A stretch of 33,225 nt of DNA from Methanosarcinales archaeon. Lineage in GTDB: Archaea; Halobacteriota; Syntropharchaeia; Alkanophagales; Methanospirareceae. Shown piece after piece: positions 15,117 through 22,082 of this stretch (the first letter of the stretch is position 1; each line of letters opens with the position of its first letter). The notes below the pieces were generated by a model that worked only from the letters and a program-made list of their open reading frames with translations, did no database searches and was not told where the DNA came from. Both the position numbers and the translations under genes were made by a program. The DNA lies in the NCBI GenBank assembly GCA_003661125.1, contig QMVO01000001.1, positions 1 to 33,225 on the forward strand, in the 5' to 3' direction.

Positions 15117-15764
15117 CTACGATTCGCGCCTGATTACAAATACCTCCTCACCGAGTGTGGCATTCGGTGCGCCCTGATAGACAGCAGAGTTCGCGTTGTA
15201 ACGCATCCATGCTGCCATAACCTCGGCGAAGTTATCGTACTTATTAGTTTCATATTCGATCGCGTATTCACGGCACAGTCCCTGGAACGCTTCCCAAGCT
15301 TGGTGAATAGTATAACCTTCTAATAGCGAAAGCAATGGCACTGATAACGTCCTGACGAAATCAGACAGATATGCATGTTTTTCTGACGACTGGGGCAGAA
15401 GTGCGAGGTTACGGAACCCGAAGTATGCTTTTGCACCTTTTGATGCTGCGCTAAGCGCGAGCCAGTTACCACTCTCGCACGCTATTGCTATAAATATTGA
15501 ACCGCTCACATAGTCGATATTGTTATCATTAAATATCGCTCTGCCATCGCTGCCCACTAGCCTCCGCTCTTCACCATGACCCGAAAAAAGTATCAAATCG
15601 TATTTCTTATCCTTTGGGAGGTTACCACGTGTCGCTTTTTCGCCCTCAAGAGAATCCACCTCGAACGCTTCCGCTTCTAACGCCTCGATACAGACATGTG
15701 CGAGTATTGATGCCGCTTCCAATACTTTTGTTCCTTCGTACGGTGCGATTACCAGCGCGTACAT
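15117..15764 (-). CDS. Caspase-fold (clan CD) cysteine peptidase (215 aa)
   Basis: The core strand LILF is followed by the catalytic-His motif SGHGEERR (His63), and the next core strand FIAIACESG places a candidate nucleophile at Cys96. The His-strand-Cys spacing, with a Gly-rich loop between, is that of CHAT, clostripain, gingipain and metacaspase-type peptidases. The N-terminus MYALVIAPYEG forms the first strand. A C-terminal helical part (about 135-215) is unassigned. There is no signal peptide. It lies between a transthyretin-like gene and the methyltransferase, 14 nt after the former. Processing of the giant protein or virion maturation is inference; a cell-death effector is the alternative. 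Confidence 0.75.
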   Translation of the reverse strand: MYALVIAPYEGTKVLEAASILAHVCIEALEAEAFEVDSLEGEKATRGNLPKDKKYDLILFSGHGEERRLVGSDGRAIFNDNNIDYVSGSIFIAIACESGNWLALSAASKGAKAYFGFRNLALLPQSSEKHAYLSDFVRTLSVPLLSLLEGYTIHQAWEAFQGLCREYAIEYETNKYDNFAEVMAAWMRYNANSAVYQGAPNATLGEEVFVIRRES

Positions 15765-15778
15765 ATTTTTTCTTAGCT

Positions 15779-16114
15779 CTATTCTTCCCCTTTCTCCGTC
15801 ATCAACTCAGCAAGTCTAATCTTTATACTCTCCACTCTTATCCTCCGCCCATCCTCTGTCACAGGTGTGAATCGCCCTTCATCATCAAGTATCTTTGCCT
15901 GTACAGGCTGGTAAATCTGCCCGAACATAAGCAACTGGTAGCGTCTGCCTGCAGGTACTACAACCCGAAATTCACCGTTCATGTCCGTGCTCGTTTCCGC
16001 TACCACATTATTGCCCGCTTCATCCATTATCTTTATCGGCGCCGCAAAAATCGGTTCACCTGTCTCTGAATCTATCGCTATGCCTTCTATTACCGCCTTC
16101 TTCTCTTCTACCAT
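15779..16114 (-). CDS. Transthyretin/carboxypeptidase-regulatory-like beta protein (111 aa)
   Basis: GGGAGTGA lies about 5 nt before ATG 16114. Residues 8-70 show the CarboxypepD_reg-like pattern: IEGIAIDSETGEPIFAAPI, a variable loop, then T-D-M-N-G-E-F-R-V-V-V-P-A-G and Y-Q-L-L. This small beta-sandwich often serves as a structural or binding module. The remaining 40 residues form further strands and a short charged tail. No signal peptide. As first gene of the unit ending in the giant protein, which has related modules near its N-terminus, it may be a separate subunit of the same structure. Confidence 0.7.
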   Translation of the reverse strand: MVEEKKAVIEGIAIDSETGEPIFAAPIKIMDEAGNNVVAETSTDMNGEFRVVVPAGRRYQLLMFGQIYQPVQAKILDDEGRFTPVTEDGRRIRVESIKIRLAELMTEKGEE

Positions 16115-16164
16115 TTTTCACTCCCTAATAAGCATTATGTAAAAATAAAATAAAAACTTTTCTA
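16115..16164 (-). promoter_or_regulatory. Short AT-rich gap, possible promoter of the giant-protein operon
   Basis: The leftward strand reads TTTTTATTTTATTTTTA about 25-45 nt before ATG 16114, which could act as a TATA element. There is no obvious hairpin after the stop at 16165, so read-through from the upstream operon is also possible. Confidence 0.3.
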
Positions 16165-16473
16165 TTAATATCGCTTCCATTTGGTTTTATATTTGCGAGC
16201 GTCCATCCGAACCATCAGAAGCCACTCTACTTTTTTCACTTTATGCGTTTCGCGCCATTCTTTGAGTTTTTTCAAGAATCCACGCGTACTACCTGTCTTG
16301 ACTTGCACGAAATCTATCTCGCTACCGTCCGGCGAAATCGCAACGAAATCAAACATGTTAAAAATATCTTGTGTGCCATATTTCGAGGTCTTTTGTGGCT
16401 TAAACACTTTCCAGCCCCGTTTCTCATATTCTTGCACGGCTTCTCGTTCATGTAAACTACCTTTTGTGGTCAT
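16165..16473 (-). CDS. PD-(D/E)XK nuclease-like protein (102 aa)
   Basis: ATG 16473 is chosen because AGGA lies about 6 nt upstream; an in-frame TTG at 16488 would add five residues. The layout helix (LHEREAVQEYEKRGW), strand, F-D-F-V-A-I, then D-F-V-Q-V-K-T-G resembles small PD-(D/E)XK nucleases such as Holliday-junction resolvases or restriction-like enzymes. A Glu in the first helix, the Asp in F-D-F and Q-x-K in place of E-x-K would be the active-site set; the Gln is a departure and may reduce activity. A C-terminal basic helix follows. It is the last gene of the long leftward operon and overlaps the preceding one by 17 nt. Confidence 0.6.
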   Translation of the reverse strand: MTTKGSLHEREAVQEYEKRGWKVFKPQKTSKYGTQDIFNMFDFVAISPDGSEIDFVQVKTGSTRGFLKKLKEWRETHKVKKVEWLLMVRMDARKYKTKWKRY

Positions 16474-16669
16474 CGTATTTCCTAACAACTAAATTCAAAA
16501 TCGCCGCTGTTATTTCACTGATAAAGGAATCTATTGGGTATTTGGTATCCAAAATCGCAATAAAAAGCGTATTTTTGTATCTTTTGAAGATAAACAATTG
16601 AGGGTTACCGCCTCTCTTCCTGAAGATGAAAGAATCGGCTTGAGCGGATACCGAGGTGCTATTTGGCAT
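16457..16669 (-). CDS. Unknown small protein (70 aa)
   Basis: Not recognised. It starts 1 nt after the stop of the 39-residue coiled-coil gene and its end overlaps the nuclease-like gene, as expected in a compact operon. After a polar N-terminus it has strand-like segments (QLFIFKRYKNTLFIAILDTK) and a helix (IDSFISEITAAILNLVVRK). No Shine-Dalgarno is obvious, so translation is probably coupled. A longer open frame over the same bases (16531-16905) looks non-coding in composition. Confidence 0.5.
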   Translation of the reverse strand: MPNSTSVSAQADSFIFRKRGGNPQLFIFKRYKNTLFIAILDTKYPIDSFISEITAAILNLVVRKYDDHKR

Positions 16670-16670
16670 T

Positions 16671-16790
16671 TTACTTTTTCTTTGCTTCCCATTCCTTTAT
16701 TAAGCTTATAAGCGCTTTTAGGTTTGCTACTTTTTCTTCTATTTCCTCCACTGCTTCTTCCAGCATCTGCAAGTGCTCGCGTTCTATCAT
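16671..16790 (-). CDS. Coiled-coil microprotein (39 aa)
   Basis: ATG 16790 follows GAGGAGAAGG and overlaps the stop of the upstream microprotein in ATGA. The product is almost wholly a charged helix with regular hydrophobic positions (MLEEAVEEIEEKVANLKALI). It ends with a Lys cluster and TAA 16671-16673, 1 nt before the next ATG. Good Shine-Dalgarno, exact stop/start overlaps on both sides and amphipathic pattern argue for a real gene. Role unknown; small oligomerising helices are common in viral early operons. Confidence 0.6.
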   Translation of the reverse strand: MIEREHLQMLEEAVEEIEEKVANLKALISLIKEWEAKKK

Positions 16791-16924
16791 ATCCTTCTCC
16801 TCTTGCGCATGAAACTGAACGGGCTACTATCACATTCACGATGACTACCCAAAAATGTAAAATTACCGTTACATCTACGGCGCCTGCATAAGAACAGGAA
16901 TTCATGTGTCTTTTCTTCGCTCAT
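16787..16924 (-). CDS. Cys/Arg-rich microprotein (45 aa)
   Basis: The frame begins ATG 16924, inside the end of gene 16902, and stops at TGA 16787-16789, overlapping the next ATG. It is short and basic, with C-x4-C (CRRRRC), a central H-x2-C (SHREC) and a C-terminal RKRRR cluster, so zinc or nucleic-acid binding is possible. A GATGAG-like Shine-Dalgarno is weak. The ATGA junction is the main support; composition is less convincing than that of its neighbours. Confidence 0.4.
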   Translation of the reverse strand: MSEEKTHEFLFLCRRRRCNGNFTFLGSHRECDSSPFSFMRKRRRI

Positions 16925-17585
16925 TTTCTTTCATCTCATCCAAAAGCATTCGTATATCGATCTCAGCTTTCATTATCTCAAAAGCATCGTCCGCAATACC
17001 TATCTCATCTTTTATTAGCTCAAGAGCATCATCGAATTCTATCTTATATTTCTCTGCTAATCCCCGAATAAACTTAAGCTTTCTCTTTAGTTGTAGTTCA
17101 AGAAAATTCCTTATCTCTTTTCCAGCTACCTCTTTGATCGCATAGAAATACTCCTGCAACTCCAAAAATTTATTAATTACGCAGATTATCCCGACAATTT
17201 CAGGATTATTGACTTTGATTCTCCTTTCGTTTGGCGTCGGTTGGAGACTTTCTAATTTCACAGGGTATCTCGTTCCTTCTACTATTGTAATCAGTGCTCC
17301 ATCATCATTGAAATCAAAGATAAAACGACGAAAATTGGTATAATCCTCTCTAATATCCTCTTCAGCGAATTCGCTTTTCTCGCGCTTTATCAAGCAAGTT
17401 TTTATTTTTTCTGCTGTCCTTGAGCACACAGGAATCTCTTCTTTATCACGCAATCGAATCACTAAAGACCTGTAAGAATGACTGATAACCCCTTTCACTC
17501 CTAAAGCTTTTAGTGTTGATTTATCTCTCGTAACGACTGTTTTACTTACCATTTCTTCTATGTCTTTCTTTATCTTTTCACTCAT
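16902..17585 (-). CDS. Unknown protein with helical C-terminus (227 aa)
   Basis: Not recognised. ATG 17585 overlaps the previous stop (ATGA) with GGAGAG upstream. Residues 1-70 mix helix and strand (TRDKSTLKALGVKG, HSYRSLVIRLRD); residues 90-130 are beta-type (FRRFIFDFNDDGALITIVEG); residues 135-227 are long charged helices likely to form a coiled coil (KRKLKFIRGLAEKYKIEFDD, AEIDIRMLLDEMKENE). No zinc motif and no membrane segment. The shape suits a scaffold or DNA-binding accessory protein, but nothing decides it. Confidence 0.65.
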   Translation of the reverse strand: MSEKIKKDIEEMVSKTVVTRDKSTLKALGVKGVISHSYRSLVIRLRDKEEIPVCSRTAEKIKTCLIKREKSEFAEEDIREDYTNFRRFIFDFNDDGALITIVEGTRYPVKLESLQPTPNERRIKVNNPEIVGIICVINKFLELQEYFYAIKEVAGKEIRNFLELQLKRKLKFIRGLAEKYKIEFDDALELIKDEIGIADDAFEIMKAEIDIRMLLDEMKENERRKDT

Positions 17586-17926
17586 TCTCTCCTATCGCCT
17601 CCAAACATAACTCCTTTATCATCTTCCACTTCCAAATACAATATATTATTTTTGATCCACCATGATTTTATTTCGGGATGGTTAGCGAGCAACTCACGGA
17701 GTGCAGCATACTCTTCCGCAGTTAATATTCGGTCTGCGTGACTAGGGATATAATATCCTTCTTCGGTTAAAGCTTCTGAAGATGCAGAAGATGTGTCATA
17801 ACGCCAAGTGATACGATACCAAACAAAGTTAGCGGGGGCTTCGGTATACAGGCTGCTACTTTCATTATAAGCTAAAACTACTTGTTCTTCCATCCTTGGA
17901 TTTTGCTCATTGAAAGCAAACATCAT
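17582..17926 (-). CDS. Unknown acidic protein (114 aa)
   Basis: Not recognised. The start overlaps the upstream stop (ATGATG), and the stop overlaps the next ATG by 4 nt, so translation is coupled on both sides. It is rich in aromatic residues (NFVWYRITWRYD, KSWWIKNN) and contains a helix-forming segment (TAEEYAALRELLANHPEIKS), which is reminiscent of small phage proteins of alpha/beta type. No signal peptide or cysteines. Confidence 0.6.
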   Translation of the reverse strand: MMFAFNEQNPRMEEQVVLAYNESSSLYTEAPANFVWYRITWRYDTSSASSEALTEEGYYIPSHADRILTAEEYAALRELLANHPEIKSWWIKNNILYLEVEDDKGVMFGGDRRE

Positions 17927-18129
17927 GTTAACATATCCCTCAATATTTTTAACTTCCTTATTGTCCTTTCCCTAATAGCTTCCCTCTCTCTGGCTTTCAA
18001 TTCTTTCAATTCACTTGTGCTCATGAAAAAGGCTGCAAGTGGAAAGTCGTAGTATTCTGCGATTAGCTTCAGCTTCTCAAGTTCAATTTGTATGAACTCG
18101 CCTGAAGTTTGCTGTTTTTCTTTGCTCAT
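17923..18129 (-). CDS. Unknown small helical protein (68 aa)
   Basis: The ATG follows AAGGTAAAT and is 1 nt after the stop of the previous gene. The sequence is a helix (IQIELEKLKLIAEYYDFPLA) followed by a second, strongly charged one (ELKELKAREREAIRERTIRK). The first half recalls helix-turn-helix N-termini (IAEYYDFPLAAFF), but a full HTH is not clear. Tight spacing supports expression as part of the operon. Confidence 0.55.
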   Translation of the reverse strand: MSKEKQQTSGEFIQIELEKLKLIAEYYDFPLAAFFMSTSELKELKAREREAIRERTIRKLKILRDMLT

Positions 18130-18130
18130 T

Positions 18131-18415
18131 TTATTTACCTTTTTTCCTACACGCCCTTTTCGTTCGCTTCATATGTCTTACCGTTGTACGAATTTCTTTG
18201 GCTATATCGCTAGGGAACAGCCATGCATTATCATTTCCTACAATCTCGGCTTTTCGCTCGTTCCATGCTGTATTTAGATGAGTATAGATATGACCTATCG
18301 CTATTTTGAACACCTCTTCGTCATATTCTTCATCAGTCTCGATTCTATCAATCGTCTTGTCCAGTTCTTCTTTTGCTTCTTTTAAGTGTGCAAGAATCCA
18401 CTCTCTGTTTAACAT
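18131..18415 (-). CDS. Unknown helical protein (94 aa)
   Basis: ATG 18415 overlaps the end of the zinc-ribbon gene (AAATGTTAA). The product is helical and charged (ILAHLKEAKEELDKTIDRIE, then FKIAIGHIYTHLNTAWNERK) with a basic C-terminus (KRTKRACRKKGK). The pattern W-N-E-R-K and the early acidic helix occur in small archaeal helical-bundle proteins, but I cannot name a family. The basic tail could contact nucleic acid. Confidence 0.6.
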   Translation of the reverse strand: MLNREWILAHLKEAKEELDKTIDRIETDEEYDEEVFKIAIGHIYTHLNTAWNERKAEIVGNDNAWLFPSDIAKEIRTTVRHMKRTKRACRKKGK

Positions 18416-18570
18416 TTTTCCTTCCCTCTACTATCCTCAAAACAACACTTTTTCCAACATTTCGGGCATATCTCCCACGCTTCTGCGAACGCTTTGCTCA
18501 TCTCATCACTGTATTTGCATTTGAACCTCGCACCACATAGAGAACAGGTTCTCTCAATCTCCCCCTTCAT
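18409..18570 (-). CDS. Zinc-ribbon microprotein (53 aa)
   Basis: The frame runs from ATG 18570, inside the end of gene 18554, to TAA 18409-18411, which overlaps the next start. It has C-x2-C (CSLC) near residue 9, a middle segment F-K-C-K-Y-S-D-E-M-S-K, and C-x2-C (CPKC) near 35 followed by W-K-K-C-C. This is a classical two-knuckle zinc ribbon, with extra cysteines. Such proteins bind DNA, RNA or protein partners. Upstream GAGGT is about 11 nt away. Coding overlap at both ends supports it. Confidence 0.65.
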   Translation of the reverse strand: MKGEIERTCSLCGARFKCKYSDEMSKAFAEAWEICPKCWKKCCFEDSRGKEKC

Positions 18571-18829
18571 CTTCTTCCATTACCTCAATCATTTTTCTCT
18601 TTTCATGTCTTTGAAGTGTCTCTAACTTCAGCTTTTTGGTCAGCATTTCACCAAATGCAACTCCTTTTAAGAATATTTCAAAGTTATTAACCCATCTACG
18701 GAAATTGAAAATCCTCAGTGGATGTGGCATCTCCCCAAACTCTTCTTCAAAGAATGAAACTATTGCGGCAGCTCTGAGCGCATCGTATGCTACTTCTATC
18801 GGTATCTCTTCTTTTTCATCTTCACTCAT
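18554..18829 (-). CDS. Unknown protein (91 aa)
   Basis: ATG 18829 is preferred: GGAGAGAAGG stands immediately upstream and the ATG overlaps the previous stop in ATGA. An ATG at 18853 would add eight residues but lies inside the Shine-Dalgarno. The product is helical (EVAYDALRAAAIVSFFEEEF), has an aromatic central segment (RIFNFRRWVNNFEIFLKG) and an acidic tail. Not recognised. It is probably cytosolic. Confidence 0.6.
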   Translation of the reverse strand: MSEDEKEEIPIEVAYDALRAAAIVSFFEEEFGEMPHPLRIFNFRRWVNNFEIFLKGVAFGEMLTKKLKLETLQRHEKRKMIEVMEEDEGGD

Positions 18830-19239
18830 TTTCCTTCTCTCTCCATACACCACATCAACGCTTGAGCGAGCGCATCACTAAGTTTCCTATCCACAAATTC
18901 CCGCAAAACTTCGATTTCACCGTTATGGTAACGCTGGTATCTTACTACATAACCATCACTAAAATGTGACTTGTGTACAGATAGGATGTATTGTTGACCC
19001 TCGCGCAATCTCGTAGAATGTGGCAACATCTCCATTAGCTCAGGAGGCATATAGGCTGGTATTTTCTCTTTTACTTCTCTACCGGCACCACTGTAATCAA
19101 AATCGTCATCATCTTTCATCGCAAGATCGACTGATTCATCGCTCCATACTCGCCAGTAGAAGAGACTGGGTGAGTTCACACCAGCCTCTTTCAGCTCTTT
19201 TGCAAGCCCGATAGAGACAACTTGGTCTTTTATGTTCAA
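18826..19239 (-). CDS. Conserved-looking phage-type protein with TTG start (137 aa)
   Basis: The start codon is TTG 19239, set by a full GGAGGT about 9 nt upstream. The N-terminus (Q-V-V-S-I-G-L-A-K-E-L-K-E-A-G-V then SPSLFYWRVWSD) is a pattern often seen in uncharacterised phage and prophage proteins, followed by a region with P-A-Y-M-P-P-E-L-M-E-M-L-P. The C-terminal half is alpha/beta (YVVRYQRYHNGEIEVLREFV, ALAQALMWCMERE). No biochemical function is known to me. Presence of such a gene supports a viral origin of the operon. Confidence 0.7.
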   Translation of the reverse strand: MNIKDQVVSIGLAKELKEAGVNSPSLFYWRVWSDESVDLAMKDDDDFDYSGAGREVKEKIPAYMPPELMEMLPHSTRLREGQQYILSVHKSHFSDGYVVRYQRYHNGEIEVLREFVDRKLSDALAQALMWCMEREGK

Positions 19240-19254
19240 CCTATCTACCTCCTC

Positions 19255-19557
19255 TTATCTTACCTCTCCGTTCTTCACTAGTTCTGCTTTGAATGTCTCA
19301 ATCAAATATTCTTCCGTTGTGAAGTTAACCATAACTTCTCCACCCTTCGGTGAAACAACTGCTACAAGCCATCCGTTCTTGAAGATATGGAAGGTGAATG
19401 GTTCTATCTCCCATCCATCTTTATCCTTTGTCTTTCCGTCTGCCGTGATCTTAACGATATAATCGCCAATCTGCTTGCTGACAAGTCCTTTTCCTGTGAG
19501 TGGTGCATATTCCATGAAATGTTCTGCCAATACCGCAAAAAGTTCAGGGATTTTCAT
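19255..19557 (-). CDS. Unknown alpha/beta protein (100 aa)
   Basis: ATG 19557 lies within the last codons of the NikR-like gene, with GGAGAGGCG upstream. An N-terminal helix (MKIPELFAVLAEHFMEY) precedes strand-rich sequence (IGDYIVKITADG, FTFHIFKNGWLVAVVSPKGG) and a C-terminal helix. The pattern looks like a small single-domain cytosolic protein. Not recognised. Confidence 0.6.
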   Translation of the reverse strand: MKIPELFAVLAEHFMEYAPLTGKGLVSKQIGDYIVKITADGKTKDKDGWEIEPFTFHIFKNGWLVAVVSPKGGEVMVNFTTEEYLIETFKAELVKNGEVR

Positions 19558-20044
19558 TTACTTTCGCCTCTCCAACTCTCCATCCTGACGTACCTATCAC
19601 TGTCACATCCTTTAGCGCCTCTACCGCGTTCTTAAACTCAGCAATACGCTTCGCGCTACCTTTTACTGTTGCAACCCGCATCATCTTGTTACCATCTATC
19701 ATTGTTGAAACCGAACAGGCAACATCCCTGAATTTCGCTTCACACTCCATAAGCTCTGCAATTAGTGTTTGCTTATGTTCACTGTGTTCAGCAGGTAGTA
19801 TATACACTACCACACCCATCTTCTTCGTATCTCTTTCGTGCCGTAGCCCTGAGATGTGCTTTTCGATATGAACCCTGAGCAAATCACGAATAGCTTCTGA
19901 CTTGGTTGCATAGCCCTGCTCTTTTATCACCGAATCAAAAAGTTGCAGTAACCGTAGAGGCAGTGATACTGTAAGCCTTTCTATTTTAACATCGCTTGCC
20001 TTTCTACCCTTCTTCCTTTTTAGTTCCCCTTCTCTATCCATCAT
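19544..20044 (-). CDS. NikR-like ribbon-helix-helix regulator lacking the nickel ligands (166 aa)
   Basis: Residues 20-60 are an RHH domain: strand RLTVSLPLRLL, helix LFDSVIKEQG, then TKSEAIRDLLRVHI. Residues 75-150 match the ACT-like C-terminal domain of NikR: VVVYILPAEHSEHKQ, V-A-C-S-V-S-T, VATVKGSAKRIAEF and ALKDV. In NikR the high-affinity nickel ligands are three His and one Cys. Here the first His has a counterpart in AEHSEH, but the H-x-H strand reads S-V-S-T and the Cys position holds Lys/Met. It therefore probably binds DNA as a tetramer with another effector or none. The tail past residue 150 is extra. Confidence 0.75.
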   Translation of the reverse strand: MMDREGELKRKKGRKASDVKIERLTVSLPLRLLQLFDSVIKEQGYATKSEAIRDLLRVHIEKHISGLRHERDTKKMGVVVYILPAEHSEHKQTLIAELMECEAKFRDVACSVSTMIDGNKMMRVATVKGSAKRIAEFKNAVEALKDVTVIGTSGWRVGEAKVNENP

Positions 20045-20060
20045 CTTACTATCAGCCTCT

Positions 20061-20450
20061 TTAGTTTAATAGTGACTGCGCTTTTACCCACGCTTGTCCC
20101 ACTCGCAACTTCGCTAAGGCGTTACCGTGCGTGGTTAGCCGATATAGAGGAGTACCACGATGTATCCTGCGTTCTAGCGAGCCTTCTGCGATTAGAACCA
20201 TGAGAAAAAATTCTAAGACATCCACCGGTTGTTCTAACTTACCTGCTTTACTGAAATATTGTGCCCGTTTCAGACGTTCAATATAACTATCGAAAAGCAT
20301 ACAATCTGCTAATTTCTTTATCTCTGCTTCATCACTTGATTGTACTACTATACATGCAAGACATACGCGTGCTGCATCTGCTTGTTCTTCCGATATTATT
20401 CTATCTTCTATCAGCTTATCTATTACAGCGTCTAATGCTTTTCTATCCAT
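20061..20450 (-). CDS. Winged-helix-like small protein (129 aa)
   Basis: ATG 20450 is taken as start; an in-frame GTG at 20462 would add four residues. Helices (KALDAVIDKLIEDR, SEEQADAARVCLACIVVQ) are followed by a region with winged-helix features: VLEFFLMVLIAEGSLERR, then I-H-R-G-T-P-L-Y-R-L-T-T-H-G-N-A-L, a common wing and final helix in archaeal transcription regulators. I infer DNA binding. It sits directly upstream of the NikR-like gene, so both may act on the same regulon. Confidence 0.55.
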   Translation of the reverse strand: MDRKALDAVIDKLIEDRIISEEQADAARVCLACIVVQSSDEAEIKKLADCMLFDSYIERLKRAQYFSKAGKLEQPVDVLEFFLMVLIAEGSLERRIHRGTPLYRLTTHGNALAKLRVGQAWVKAQSLLN

Positions 20451-20481
20451 CGTTATAATCACATAGGGGTGTACATTCTTC

Positions 20482-20838
20482 CTAACTATTCCTGATTATA
20501 GAGGATTGTTCGGCTGTTTTACTCTCGATAGCTTCTTCAATCTGCTTTATCTCCTCTTCAATCTCCGGTATCGGCGCTATCTCTTCCTGATTGCTGCTGG
20601 GTAGGCTTGAGAAACCTAAAATCCTATTTATCTCATTTGATATCTGTTTTATCTCAAGCATGATATTTGTATCTTGGATTGACCCTACCTGTTTCTCTGC
20701 AAGCTCTATATACTTCCTCAAAAGGATTATCTCTGACTTTAGCTTTGTGAATAGCATCTTCCTTTTGGTATAGAGATCTGCCTTCTTCTCTCTTAGCTCC
20801 TTCAACTCCTTTTCTATCTTATCCAATTCTTCCCACAT
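20482..20838 (-). CDS. Coiled-coil protein (118 aa)
   Basis: ATG 20838 is placed about 8 nt after GAGGTGTGAT. A GTG three codons upstream is possible but overlaps this Shine-Dalgarno. The protein is nearly all heptad-patterned helix (IEKELKELREKKADLYTKRK and LRKYIELAEKQVGSI), a short Ser/Pro break near 80-85 and a second acidic helix (IPEIEEEIKQIEEAIESK). Prefoldin-like and spacer-like proteins share this shape. No enzymatic motif. Confidence 0.6.
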   Translation of the reverse strand: MWEELDKIEKELKELREKKADLYTKRKMLFTKLKSEIILLRKYIELAEKQVGSIQDTNIMLEIKQISNEINRILGFSSLPSSNQEEIAPIPEIEEEIKQIEEAIESKTAEQSSIIRNS

Positions 20839-20850
20839 TTCTATCACACC

Positions 20851-21825
20851 TCACTCTTCTCTATGTACTATTTTTATTTCTCTTTCTTCCGCTTCTATCT
20901 CCGGTGCTTCACGCCACTCTTTGTTCATAATTTTCAATTGCGCTCTCCGTGCAGCTTTCGTAATCGCATCTCGAACAGCAAACATCCTGAAACGCAGAAA
21001 ACGCTCGTAGATTTTGCGTTTCGCCTCAGGCGAAAGGATAGGCCTTCCTTCATCATCCCAGCCTTCTATCGGTTTCTTACCTTCTCGTTCCATCTTCTCT
21101 ATTATTTCCAGTGCTATTGATTCCTTGTGTGTATCAAAAACATGTATCACGGATTCATCAACAAACTGTTCGCCCATACGTGCTCGTACAATAGCCTTTG
21201 CATATTCTCTTGTTTGTGTCGCTTCTATTATCTCCGTGCTAACTCCTGCTTGGTTAGCCCACTGCTGCACCAGCCACGCATCAGGCTCTTCATGACCACC
21301 TACCTTATACACACCACCTCTCTTTTCAAACGCTTTTGTCTGTATCTCCCTTCTCGGCGCTGGTACTGCAGGAAGTTCTGGCATTTTCACCTCTCCTAGC
21401 CTAAATTTACTGAACTGCTTAAATTCTTCCATCTCCTTTAGCTCGTCTGTATTGATAGGTTTATTATCGCGGAAGCCCCAGATACGCCCGTTTGGATTGG
21501 CATTATTGTATGTTATACCTATAATAACACCCTCGTCTATCCACTTGCTAAACTGTGTCTTACCGTTCTTCTCCTGTTCCTTGAACCCTATGCGCCTAAG
21601 GAACTCTTGCTCATCCTCTCGCTTGTTCATCTCTATCTCTCTTTCCATTGTTTTTTCAAATTCGTTATCACCCATCTCCTCTATATTCTTTGGTGTTACG
21701 CTTTTCTGTGGTTCTTCTTTCTTTTCTGTAACTCTTTTATCCTTGGTTTCTTGTGGTTTGCCTATTATTATTGGCTGTTGCTCTGGCTTTTCTTTTTCCT
21801 TATCCAGTTTCTTTTCTTCTTTCAT
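20851..21825 (-). CDS. Unknown protein; possible single-strand annealing or replication accessory protein (324 aa)
   Basis: Residues 1-75 are a Lys/Glu-rich, probably disordered tail. Residues 80-150 are alpha/beta. Residues 165-320 contain EEPDAWLVQQWANQAGVSTE, a Glu/Arg-rich helix, and FAVRDAITKAARRAQLKIMN. Phage proteins of the Rad52/RecT/Erf type often contain an A-x-T-K-A-x-R-x-A helix following a sequence like this, which is why I raise the idea; the match is by eye and weak. No signal peptide or membrane segment. It follows the small beta protein at 21847 by 21 nt and has no clear Shine-Dalgarno. Confidence 0.6.
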   Translation of the reverse strand: MKEEKKLDKEKEKPEQQPIIIGKPQETKDKRVTEKKEEPQKSVTPKNIEEMGDNEFEKTMEREIEMNKREDEQEFLRRIGFKEQEKNGKTQFSKWIDEGVIIGITYNNANPNGRIWGFRDNKPINTDELKEMEEFKQFSKFRLGEVKMPELPAVPAPRREIQTKAFEKRGGVYKVGGHEEPDAWLVQQWANQAGVSTEIIEATQTREYAKAIVRARMGEQFVDESVIHVFDTHKESIALEIIEKMEREGKKPIEGWDDEGRPILSPEAKRKIYERFLRFRMFAVRDAITKAARRAQLKIMNKEWREAPEIEAEEREIKIVHREE

Positions 21826-21846
21826 TTTTTCAGTTTATTTGTTTTT

Positions 21847-22053
21847 TTATTCTTTGCTTTTGCTGATGTGTACATCAACAATATCTCCAACACTGAAATC
21901 CGTAAGTACCCACGGTTTACCCTTGAGTGTTACCGACACATCTTCCGACTCAAAACTTATAGTCCGTCTCTGCGCTTCTTCTTTCTCTTCACGCTTCGTT
22001 GTTGTGTCCGTTATCTTCTTTATTTTCATCTTCTCTACCTTAAACAACTCCAT
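21847..22053 (-). CDS. Small beta-barrel-like protein (68 aa)
   Basis: ATG 22053 lies about 7 nt after GGAGGTGAT. In-frame ATG 22062 and GTG 22065 sit inside that ribosome-binding site. Residues 1-30 are basic and polar (KMKIKKITDTTTKREEKEEA), then RTISFESEDVSVTLKGK and VLTDFSVGDIVDVHISKS form alternating strands as in a small OB or SH3-like fold. Nucleic-acid binding is possible. Not recognised. Confidence 0.55.
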   Translation of the reverse strand: MELFKVEKMKIKKITDTTTKREEKEEAQRRTISFESEDVSVTLKGKPWVLTDFSVGDIVDVHISKSKE

Positions 22054-22082
22054 CTTCCACATCACCTCCTCTATTTTTTCTT

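Noticed and set aside
16531..16905. Open frame of 124 codons on the leftward strand
   Set aside because: Its second half is an out-of-frame reading of the 70-aa and 39-aa genes and its first half of the 45-aa gene; those frames have better start signals and overlaps.
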